Shown here: one piece after another, positions 1 to 5,464 of the stretch
Layout of the letters: each line of letters begins with the position of its first letter
Numbering within the stretch: position 1 is the stretch's first letter
Assembly (NCBI GenBank): GCA_025353525.1
Contig: JANXOO010000386.1
Coordinates: forward strand, 1-5,991
Direction of reading: 5' to 3'
Origin: Schlesneria sp.
GTDB lineage: Bacteria > Planctomycetota > Planctomycetia > Planctomycetales > Planctomycetaceae
DNA length: 5,991 nt
The notes under the pieces: model-generated
Seen by the model: the letters and a program-made list of their open reading frames with translations, nothing else
What the model was told of the DNA's origin: nothing
Database searches by the model: none
Translations under genes and position numbers: made by a program

Positions 1-767
1 TCGAACAGAAAGCTGACTCGAATCGGCATCGTTTCTGTCTTGCCAACAATGCGACCTGACACGACGTAAACGGCTCCGAATTCTCCCATCGCGCGCGCAT
101 TGCACAGAATGACACCGTATAGAAGACCCCATTTGATATTCGGGACTGTCACACGCCAGAACATCTGCCATCCGCTGGCACCCAGGCTGATCGCAGCAAT
201 TTCCTCGTCCGCTCCGATGGCTTCCATCACAGGAATCAGCTCGCGAGCCACAAAAGGAAGCGTCACAAACGTTGTCACCAGTACGATGCCTGGCCATGCA
301 TTCAGAATCTGGATGTGGTGTGCTTGCAGCCACGGACCGAAATAGCCTTTGGCGCCGAACAGCAGTACGAACATCAGGCCGGCAACAACGGGAGAAATTG
401 CAAACGGCAAATCGATAATGGTCGTCAGAAGCGTTCGTCCGGGAAACCGGAACCGAGCAATGGCCCACGCCGCCGCAACACCAAAAAGGACGTTGGCGGC
501 GACCGAGACCGGCGCTACGAACATTGTCAGCAGGATCGCGTGCACCGTATCGTTGTCTGCTGTCAGATTTTTCCAATAGGCAAAAAGCCCTTCTGAAAAT
601 GCTTGATAGAACACATTTGCGATGGGAATGATGACCAGAATTGTCAACACGGTGACCGAAAGACTGATTAACAGCCACCGAACCCACCACGGATCTTCCT
701 GAGCCGAATGTGGTCGGGATCTCGTGATCGGGGCGACACATTGCATTTGATCGGGAAGTGAATCCAT
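1..767 (-). CDS. cysW: Sulfate ABC transporter permease CysW (partial, C-terminus beyond left edge)
   Basis: Inner-membrane permease subunit that pairs with CysT to import sulfate/thiosulfate with ATPase CysA. I translated 255 codons from the ATG at 767 to the window edge with no stop. The product follows enterobacterial CysW closely: a first membrane segment at about residues 31-54, the block DLPFAISPVVAGL at 119-131, PFVARELIPVMEAIGADE at 171-188, the ABC-permease EAA loop starting at E189 with G196 (AAISLGASGWQMFWRV), and NARAMGEFGAV at 223-232. CysW proteins are usually near 280-290 residues, so some 30 residues should lie off the edge. A GGAGA ribosome site at 776-780 lies 8 nt before the ATG and supports this start. 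The gap from cysT is 118 nt, wider than the other gaps in the operon. The family is certain; sulfate versus another oxyanion is inferred from the linked genes. Confidence 0.94.
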   Translation of the reverse strand, partial: MDSLPDQMQCVAPITRSRPHSAQEDPWWVRWLLISLSVTVLTILVIIPIANVFYQAFSEGLFAYWKNLTADNDTVHAILLTMFVAPVSVAANVLFGVAAAWAIARFRFPGRTLLTTIIDLPFAISPVVAGLMFVLLFGAKGYFGPWLQAHHIQILNAWPGIVLVTTFVTLPFVARELIPVMEAIGADEEIAAISLGASGWQMFWRVTVPNIKWGLLYGVILCNARAMGEFGAVYVVSGRIVGKTETMPIRVSFLF

Positions 768-819
768 TGAAGAAATCTCCATTAAACTTCGCACCGCAAA
801 AATCAGGACGATCGCATCC

Positions 820-841
820 GGTGAACGTCCACCAGTTCACC
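820..841 (-). other. Perfect 7-bp hairpin in the cysT-cysW gap
   Basis: On the transcribed (minus) strand GGTGAAC (841-835) pairs perfectly with GTTCACC (826-820) around an 8-nt loop. It lies 44 nt after the cysT stop and about 50 nt before the cysW start. No T-run follows directly, so it is not a standard intrinsic terminator. A second possible stem, GGACG (830-826) with CGTCC (810-806), is followed by TGATTTTT (805-798) and shares bases with the first, so the two could be alternatives. The pairing is visible; a role in mRNA processing, stability or attenuation is only inferred. Confidence 0.4.
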
Positions 842-885
842 AAAAGATTGATCCGGCACAGCCACAACGTTTCGTTTTCGACAAA

Positions 886-1713
886 TTAGTGAGTTGCGGA
901 ATTCGCCGCCTTGCTCCGACGCTCAAGAGCATTGATTGCAAGTAACAGTGCGAATGACGCGAATAGCAAAACTGTCGCGATTGCGGTGGCTTCGGCATAT
1001 TTGAATTCTTCCAGTTTCTGCACGATGACGACGGGAGCAATTTCCGTCTGGAATGGGGTGTTGCTCGACACAAAAACGACCGACCCGTATTCGCCGATGG
1101 CGCGGGCGAACGTCAGGGCAAACCCCGTCATCAGCGCGGGGCAGAGCGACGGCAGTAAAACTCGCGTAAATACTTGCCAGCGGCTGGCTCCCAGACATGC
1201 CGCCGCCTCTTCGACATCGGCATCCATGCTTTCGAGCACCGGTTGAACGGTTCTGACGACGAATGGCAAGCCGATAAATGTGAGCACCAGCACGATCGCC
1301 GACTGTGAATAGGCCAACTTGATTCCTGCAGGTACCAGAAACTGACCGAGCCAGCCTTTGGGGACGTAGAGACTCGAATAAACCAGACCCGCGACGGCCG
1401 TGGGAAGTGCAAACGGGAGATCAACCAGCGAATCGAACAATCGCTTGAAAGGAAACTCGTAGCGGACCAGTACCCAGGCCAGCAACAATCCCAGTAAGGT
1501 ATCTGCGACAGCCGCGACGAGCGAACTGCTGAATGTGACCAGATAGGCGGCCCGCGTTCGCTCGGTCCATGCGGCAGCGATGAATTCTTCGGCGGAGAGC
1601 GACGAGGCGCGCGCAAAACAGGCGGCCAAAGGGATCAGCAACAGAACAAAAAGGTATGTCATTGCAAATCCGAGGCTGGACCCGAATCCCGGTAATATTC
1701 GTTGATTGGACAT
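886..1713 (-). CDS. cysT: Sulfate ABC transporter permease CysT (CysU)
   Basis: Inner-membrane permease subunit of the sulfate/thiosulfate importer, partner of CysW. The 275-residue product has the usual family length. The N-terminus QRILPGFGSSLG (4-15) matches the RRVLPGFTLSLG type start of enterobacterial CysT, which supports the ATG at 1713. Membrane segments are visible at roughly 13-34, 56-83, 98-116, 137-155, 190-212 and 240-262. Family blocks include DLPFALPTAVAGL (98-110), PFVVRTVQPVLE (150-161), the EAA loop EEAAACLGASRWQ (168-180) ending in LLP (186-188), and RAIGEYGSVVF (204-214). The start lies one nucleotide after the stop of the BON gene (TGACATG) and has only a weak ribosome site, so translational coupling is likely. 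Nothing is truncated or frameshifted. Confidence 0.96.
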   Translation of the reverse strand: MSNQRILPGFGSSLGFAMTYLFVLLLIPLAACFARASSLSAEEFIAAAWTERTRAAYLVTFSSSLVAAVADTLLGLLLAWVLVRYEFPFKRLFDSLVDLPFALPTAVAGLVYSSLYVPKGWLGQFLVPAGIKLAYSQSAIVLVLTFIGLPFVVRTVQPVLESMDADVEEAAACLGASRWQVFTRVLLPSLCPALMTGFALTFARAIGEYGSVVFVSSNTPFQTEIAPVVIVQKLEEFKYAEATAIATVLLFASFALLLAINALERRSKAANSATH

Positions 1714-1714
1714 G

Positions 1715-2491
1715 TCAGTATGACTTTCGTTCCAGGTCCGGTGCGCGTTTCATTTTTTTGTGAAGCTCCAATGCCGCCAGTTCTTTCGTGTCGCGAGTAA
1801 TCCTGACGCGAAACGGCGACGTTTCCGGCCGACTATAGATCGAAGGAAGGACATTGGGGCCTGGTACCGAATCTCCGTCGACGATGACCGGCTTCATAAG
1901 GTGTACGGTGGCGACGAAATCGCCTTCGGGGGCGCCGTCGTCTGTCGTAAACGTTGCGACGACGAATCCGCCGTCACGTTCAGCGGTTGCTCGAGGCTGA
2001 ACCCGAATTGGCAGCGGCGAGGTGCCGACGGGGTGTAATACGATCGAAGCGTCGGGAATCGCGGCACCATCCATCACAACCCGACCCTTCACCGGATAGA
2101 CGGCAACTTGCCCCGCCGATTGGCGGGACGACCACCAGCCCATCAAAACCCCTGTACCAACGACGACTGAAACTGCACTCACTATTTTCAGCCGATGCGG
2201 CATTTCGAACACTGCTGCGAAAAGCGGAGCAACGGACAGGTTGAAACGCGATGCCGCTCGTTTCGGTCGCACCATTGTGAGTCCGTCAATGACCTTGAGG
2301 ACTCCGGGTGTCGTGCGAAAAATGTGATTCAGCAACAGCCGTTCGCCCTTTGAGGTGACGTTGCCGCGCACTGTAATGACGCCACGTTGCACATCGAGGC
2401 CAATTCGGGCAAACGAAGGGATATTTCGATCCGCTATCCGATCGGCAATCCTGGAAATAACTTCATCATCAGTCACATGCGTTGATGACAT
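1715..2491 (-). CDS. BON domain - membrane segment - carboxypeptidase-regulatory-like protein in the sulfate operon
   Basis: Function unknown. The 258 residues show three parts. Residues about 7-75 look like a BON domain (DDEVISRIADRIADRN, then GLDVQRGVITVRGNV and TPGVLKVIDGLTMV, the alternating helix/strand pattern with the GxVxVRGxV core). One membrane segment lies at about 103-120 (IVSAVSVVVGTGVLMGWW), preceded by basic residues. Residues about 131-243 resemble the regulatory-like/transthyretin-like fold common in planctomycete surface proteins (VYPVKGRVVMDGAAIPDAS, HPVGT, DGGFVVATFTTDDGAPEGDF, LPSIYSRPETSPF). The basic flank suggests BON inside and the C-terminal domain outside the membrane. 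There is no cleavable signal peptide. It lies 5 nt after the sbp stop and 1 nt before cysT, so it is made together with the transporter. It may be an accessory or stabilising subunit; this is inference from position. Confidence 0.85.
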   Translation of the reverse strand: MSSTHVTDDEVISRIADRIADRNIPSFARIGLDVQRGVITVRGNVTSKGERLLLNHIFRTTPGVLKVIDGLTMVRPKRAASRFNLSVAPLFAAVFEMPHRLKIVSAVSVVVGTGVLMGWWSSRQSAGQVAVYPVKGRVVMDGAAIPDASIVLHPVGTSPLPIRVQPRATAERDGGFVVATFTTDDGAPEGDFVATVHLMKPVIVDGDSVPGPNVLPSIYSRPETSPFRVRITRDTKELAALELHKKMKRAPDLERKSY

Positions 2492-2496
2492 TGCGG

Positions 2497-3552
2497 TTAG
2501 TCTTTCTTCTTTGAATAAATGCTGTCGAAGATCGCTCCGTCGGCAAAAAATTTGTTATGAGCTTCGTTCCAGTCGGTGACAATCTCGTTGATCGAAAACA
2601 GTGTGACGGGCTGAAATTGTGACGCGACTTTGGCGGCGACTGCAGGATTTCGCGGTCGGTAGAAGTGCCGGGCGATAATCTCCTGCCCCTCTTCAGTAAA
2701 CAAGAATTTCAGGTAGGCTTCGGCGCTGGACCGGGTTCCTTTGCGGTCGACGATGGCATCGACGATGGCCACATGCGGTTCGTGCAGAATGCTGCGGGCC
2801 GGGTAGACCAGCTCAAGTTCGCCTTTGGAGTCGTTCACTTCCATAAAGGCTTCACTCTCCATCGTGATATGAACGTCGCCGAGTCCTTTTTGAGCGAACG
2901 TCATGGTCGCACCCCGCGCGCCCGTATCCAGATTCGGCGTGTTGCCGTAAAGTTTTTTCAGAAATTCAATCGCCTGAGCGTCGGTTCCACCGTTCAGAAC
3001 GACGCTGGCCCATGCCCCGAGAAGACTGAGCTTGCCATTTCCGGACGTTTTCGGATTCGGAGTGATGACAGAGACACCCGGCTTGACCAGATCGCTCCAG
3101 TCCCCGATTCGTTTGGGGTTCCCCTTGCGAACGACGAAGATCACCGTTGATGTGTACGGGAGTGATCGGTTGTCAAAAGCGTCTTCCCAGTGTTCCTTGA
3201 GCAGTCCATGCTTTCGCAGTGCATCGGTATCGGTCCAGATGGAAAGTGTCGCGACATCTGCCTCCAGCCCGTCGATGATCGCCCGCGCCTGACTCGCGGA
3301 TCCTCCGTGCGACTGGTCAATTGTCAGAGCACGCCCCGATTCTTTCTCGAATTTCGTTTTGAAAGCCTTGTTGAGGTCCTTCCAAAGTTCCCGCGTCGGA
3401 TCATAGGAAGCGTTGAGTAAATGAACCGGAGCATCAGCGGACGAGCCTGAGGCGGCGGGTGACGATGAATTCGCAGGCACGCAACCTCCTGCGATCGTGG
3501 CGAGCAACGCGGCGGTGAAAAGCCTTCGATCGATTCCTCTTATTTCTCTCAT
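2497..3552 (-). CDS. sbp: Sulfate ABC transporter substrate-binding protein (Sbp/CysP type), probable lipoprotein
   Basis: Extracytoplasmic binding protein that delivers sulfate to CysT/CysW. The 351 residues carry the family blocks LLNASYDPTRELWKDLNKAF (45-64), DQSHGGSASQARAI (79-92), ITPNPKTSGNGKLSLLGAW (163-181), LDTGARGATMTFA (208-220) and a C-terminal AYLKFLFTEEGQEI...YRPR (279-301). The N-terminus has a hydrophobic stretch (11-22) ending in IAGGC with cysteine 24, a plausible lipobox; D-RR-L-F (8-12) also resembles a Tat motif. I chose the ATG at 3552 because GGGGA (3561-3565) lies 8 nt upstream and the signal peptide then starts properly. A longer reading to a TTG at 3663 adds 37 residues unlike a signal sequence. 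The usual SGGAR(W/Y) loop reads SGNGKL (170-175), and the usual Trp in the 'AWENEA' block is Met231 (TMESEA), so ligand contacts may differ. Sbp and CysP cannot be told apart here. Confidence 0.93.
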   Translation of the reverse strand: MREIRGIDRRLFTAALLATIAGGCVPANSSSPAASGSSADAPVHLLNASYDPTRELWKDLNKAFKTKFEKESGRALTIDQSHGGSASQARAIIDGLEADVATLSIWTDTDALRKHGLLKEHWEDAFDNRSLPYTSTVIFVVRKGNPKRIGDWSDLVKPGVSVITPNPKTSGNGKLSLLGAWASVVLNGGTDAQAIEFLKKLYGNTPNLDTGARGATMTFAQKGLGDVHITMESEAFMEVNDSKGELELVYPARSILHEPHVAIVDAIVDRKGTRSSAEAYLKFLFTEEGQEIIARHFYRPRNPAVAAKVASQFQPVTLFSINEIVTDWNEAHNKFFADGAIFDSIYSKKKD

Positions 3553-3560
3553 TTGAAAAA

Positions 3561-3565
3561 TCCCC
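3561..3565 (-). promoter_or_regulatory. Ribosome binding site deciding the sbp start
   Basis: GGGGA on the minus strand, 8 nt before the ATG at 3552. It selects this start over the upstream in-frame TTG at 3663, which overlaps the end of the Rrf2 gene. Confidence 0.7.
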
Positions 3566-3574
3566 AATTGTATG

Positions 3575-3591
3575 TGTGATATATTATCCCA
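3575..3591 (-). promoter_or_regulatory. AT-rich dyad upstream of sbp, candidate regulator operator
   Basis: The minus strand reads TGGGATAATATATCACA. GATA and TATC are perfect arms around ATA, extended outward by TG and CA with one mismatched pair, giving a 17-bp interrupted dyad. It lies 22 nt before the sbp start and contains -10-like GATAAT/TAATAT. No good -35 is visible at the proper distance, which fits an activator-dependent or regulated promoter. The neighbouring Rrf2 protein is the obvious candidate ligand, but this is inference. Confidence 0.4.
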
Positions 3592-3659
3592 AGATCGCAA
3601 AAAAGCCTTGATCCCATTTTTTCTTTTACTCAAAACATCACAGTGAAATGAGTTACAAC

Positions 3660-4124
3660 TCAAATTCCATCACCGCCAATAAAAGCCATATTGAAGACTT
3701 CTGACCGGCTTACCGGAACAGATCCATACACGGCGGCAAGGTTTGCTTCGTCCATTCGGCGAGCGGAATAGTTCCGGATATCGAGCATGATCCGGCGGAA
3801 CCGACAAGTCGACTCCTGACTGCAAGATTCGTAGCACGTCGCTGATACACAGCCGATGGGTGCAATCAGACCATCAAAAAAGCGAACGATTTGCCCCATC
3901 GTGATCTCTTCAGGGCGCTTTGCAAGTTCAAAGCCGCCGATTCGACCTGGAATACTCTTCACCCATCCTTTGGTTTTCAGCTCCAGCATAATGTGTTCGA
4001 GAAATCGTCGGGGGACATCGTTGGTCTCGGCCAATTCACGGATCGAAACGGGACCCTGGCCATATTTTCCCACTAAAGTCATAAGTGCGCGGAGTGCATA
4101 GTCCGACTTTCGTGATACTTTCAT
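3660..4124 (-). CDS. Rrf2-family transcriptional regulator with cysteine cluster
   Basis: DNA-binding regulator of the Rrf2 family (IscR, NsrR and CymR are relatives). The 154 residues are the normal family length. The N-terminal winged helix-turn-helix is clear: KVSRKSDYALRALMTLV (2-18), VSIRELAETNDVPRRFLEHI (26-45), the wing GRIGGFELAKRPEEIT (60-75) and IVRFFDG (79-85). After GLIAPIGC come four cysteines, C92, C97, C101 and C107. C92, C101 and C107 lie where Fe-S binding family members have their ligands, and Asp8 matches the position of the Asp ligand known in NsrR. CymR, the classic sulfur-gene member, lacks such cysteines. Ribosome site GGGGA is at 4130-4134, 5 nt before the ATG. The gene is directly upstream of sbp (107-nt gap) and divergent from the epimerase, so sulfate uptake is the likely target. 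Fe-S binding is inferred, not shown. Confidence 0.92.
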   Translation of the reverse strand: MKVSRKSDYALRALMTLVGKYGQGPVSIRELAETNDVPRRFLEHIMLELKTKGWVKSIPGRIGGFELAKRPEEITMGQIVRFFDGLIAPIGCVSATCYESCSQESTCRFRRIMLDIRNYSARRMDEANLAAVYGSVPVSRSEVFNMAFIGGDGI

Positions 4125-4173
4125 CGTCTTCCCCGCCTACTGCACTTAAAGAATAAATACGACCGAGTAGATG

Positions 4174-4202
4174 ATATTAAATTCCCGGACCAATTATGTC
4201 AA
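4174..4202 (-). promoter_or_regulatory. Sigma70-type promoter of the Rrf2 gene
   Basis: On the minus strand a consensus -35 TTGACA (4202-4197), a 17-nt spacer (4196-4180) and a -10 TAATAT (4179-4174) give a strong predicted promoter. Transcription would begin near 4167, giving a leader of about 43 nt before the ATG at 4124. It could also drive sbp by read-through, since no terminator is seen between the two genes. A GGGA-N6-TATCA block (4186-4172) overlaps the -10 and resembles the dyad upstream of sbp, which suggests autoregulation. Confidence 0.65.
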
Positions 4203-4445
4203 ACGGATTACCAGGAGATTTGCGGGGAAAACTTTGTCGGTCTCATTCCGGAAGTTGTTCAGAATCACAAACAAGTTGCCCTGACGACGGAATCGCAGTT
4301 TCGACGGAGACTCGAATCCCTGCCACGGCAACGCTTGAATTGAATGTAACCGCAGGTCAAACTGGCACCCGTTCCAAAATCGTCTTTTCTGGTGGCCGTT
4401 CCCCGTGGTGACTCGTTCTCTGGGCTGTGATCCGGTTTGCGAACT

Positions 4446-4474
4446 TTGGAACTGAATTTGAATCTTGTGAGAAT
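4446..4474 (+). promoter_or_regulatory. Weak promoter candidate for the epimerase gene
   Basis: TTGGAA (4446-4451), a 17-nt spacer and GAGAAT (4469-4474) match the sigma70 boxes at four of six positions each. It would start transcription about 20 nt before the ATG at 4502. This is the best match I found in the gap, but weak enough that it may be chance. Confidence 0.25.
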
Positions 4475-4487
4475 CCGCCAACGCGTT

Positions 4488-4492
4488 GAGGA
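4488..4492 (+). promoter_or_regulatory. Ribosome binding site deciding the epimerase start
   Basis: GAGGA lies 9 nt before the ATG at 4502 but directly abuts the in-frame ATG at 4493. The spacing selects 4502, giving the N-terminus MKYGMNMLLW, typical of this family. Confidence 0.7.
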
Positions 4493-4501
4493 ATGATCGC
4501 T

Positions 4502-5341
4502 ATGAAGTACGGGATGAATATGCTGCTCTGGACATCGGATGTCACAGAAGAGCACTTCGGAATTCTTGAGAGTCTGAAATCCTGGGGATATGACGGGGTC
4601 GAGTTGCCCGTGTTTGATCTGGATCCGGCAAAATTTGCCAGAATCGGAAAGAAGCTCGACGAACTGGGCCTCGGGCGGACGGCGGTCACCGTCTGCTCCG
4701 ACGCTGACAATCCGATTTCGCCTGACGCGTCGATTCGTGCAGCGGCATTGACCCGATTGAAGAAGGCAATTGACACGGTGGCCGCAGCAGGCGCCACGCA
4801 ATTGTGTGGCCCGATTCACTCGGCACTTGGAACGTTTAGCGGAACAGGTCCCACTGCGGATGAATGGAAGTATGCTCAAGAGGCATTATCAAAAGCGGCC
4901 GACCACGCTCGTCAGAACAATGTCACACTTGTCTGCGAGTATTTGAACCGTTTCGAGTGCTATTTCCTGACGAATGCTGCGGACGACGCCCGGTTCTGCC
5001 GCGAGGTCAATCATCCGAACCTCAAAATGATGTACGACACGTTTCATGCCAACATTGAAGAGAAGGATCTGGCCGCGGCGATGCGAGGTTGTTGGGATCA
5101 GGTCGTTCACGTTCATATTTCAGAGAATGACCGTTCGACGCCTGGAGAAGGTCACGTTGATTGGAAGACAACGTTCCAGACATTGAAAGAACTGAAATAC
5201 GATGGATGGTTAATGGTCGAAGCGTTCGGCCTGGCGTTGCCCGCCCTGGCAGCAGCGACAAAAGTCTGGCGAAGAATGTTTCCATCCGAAGAATATCTGG
5301 CGAAGAATGCGCTGGCATTCATGAAACGGATGATGTCCTGA
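4502..5341 (+). CDS. Sugar epimerase/isomerase, D-tagatose/D-psicose 3-epimerase type (TIM barrel)
   Basis: Cytoplasmic TIM-barrel enzyme of the AP-endonuclease-2-like sugar isomerase group, here most like ketose 3-epimerases that interconvert C3 epimers using a divalent metal. In the 279-residue product the expected residues all appear: E146 (CEYLNRFE), E152, D179 and H182 (DTFHANIEE), H205 and R211 (HVHISENDR), and E240 (MVEAFG). These match the Glu152, Glu158, Asp185, His188, His211, Arg217 and Glu246 set that I recall for Pseudomonas cichorii D-tagatose 3-epimerase with a constant offset of six, which argues for an intact active site. There is no signal peptide. The actual sugar cannot be read from sequence; related members act on other ketoses or hydroxypyruvate. 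It is followed 123 nt later by a Gfo/Idh/MocA gene on the same strand, a common pairing in sugar catabolism. Confidence 0.92.
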   Translation: MKYGMNMLLWTSDVTEEHFGILESLKSWGYDGVELPVFDLDPAKFARIGKKLDELGLGRTAVTVCSDADNPISPDASIRAAALTRLKKAIDTVAAAGATQLCGPIHSALGTFSGTGPTADEWKYAQEALSKAADHARQNNVTLVCEYLNRFECYFLTNAADDARFCREVNHPNLKMMYDTFHANIEEKDLAAAMRGCWDQVVHVHISENDRSTPGEGHVDWKTTFQTLKELKYDGWLMVEAFGLALPALAAATKVWRRMFPSEEYLAKNALAFMKRMMS

Positions 5342-5429
5342 AGAGATCTTCCGTCACTGCAGTTTGATTCCGGATACCTGGCATTACCCGGTTCCTCGTG
5401 CAATACTCAAATTGCTTCGTGACGTGTTC

Positions 5430-5443
5430 GACGAACCTTCGTC
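5430..5443 (+). other. Small inverted repeat before the oxidoreductase ribosome site
   Basis: GACGAA-CC-TTCGTC is a perfect inverted repeat. As RNA it allows a 5-bp stem with a 4-nt loop, ending 7 nt before the AGGA ribosome site (5451-5454). It is too short and lacks a T-run, so it is not a terminator. It could be a regulator half-site pair or chance. Confidence 0.25.
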
Positions 5444-5464
5444 AATTCAGAGGAAACTCCACCA

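Larger units (their letters stand above)
4125..4501. other. Divergent intergenic region between Rrf2 and epimerase genes
   Basis: This 377-bp stretch has no convincing gene. Short readings on both strands have random-looking composition and no ribosome sites that fit. The Rrf2 promoter occupies the part near 4170-4202. The segment from about 4203 to 4445 shows no recognisable RNA, terminator or repeat beyond two AAGTTG copies about 20 nt apart and a TTCCGGAA palindrome. Confidence 0.6.

Noticed and set aside
100..596. Plus-strand open frames opposite cysW
   Set aside because: They are antisense shadows of the clear CysW reading and lack protein-like features.
806..861. Possible 20-codon peptide from GTG in the cysT-cysW gap
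   Set aside because: It is very short, has no clear ribosome site and no recognisable motif; the hairpin explains the region's structure as well.
3553..3663. Extended sbp reading from TTG at 3663, adding 37 residues
   Set aside because: It would place the signal peptide deep inside the protein, overlaps the Rrf2 stop, and lacks a fitting ribosome site, whereas ATG 3552 has GGGGA at 8 nt.
4194..4481. Open frames on both strands in the divergent gap
   Set aside because: Composition is unlike neighbouring proteins, there are no recognisable motifs or ribosome sites, and one overlaps the Rrf2 promoter.
4493..4501. Alternative epimerase start at 4493 (MIAMKYG)
   Set aside because: The GAGGA ribosome site abuts this ATG with no spacing, while ATG 4502 has 9 nt.
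5342..5464. Terminator between epimerase and oxidoreductase genes
   Set aside because: Only an imperfect ACCTGG/CCCGGT stem and the small 5430-5443 repeat are present, with no T-run after either.
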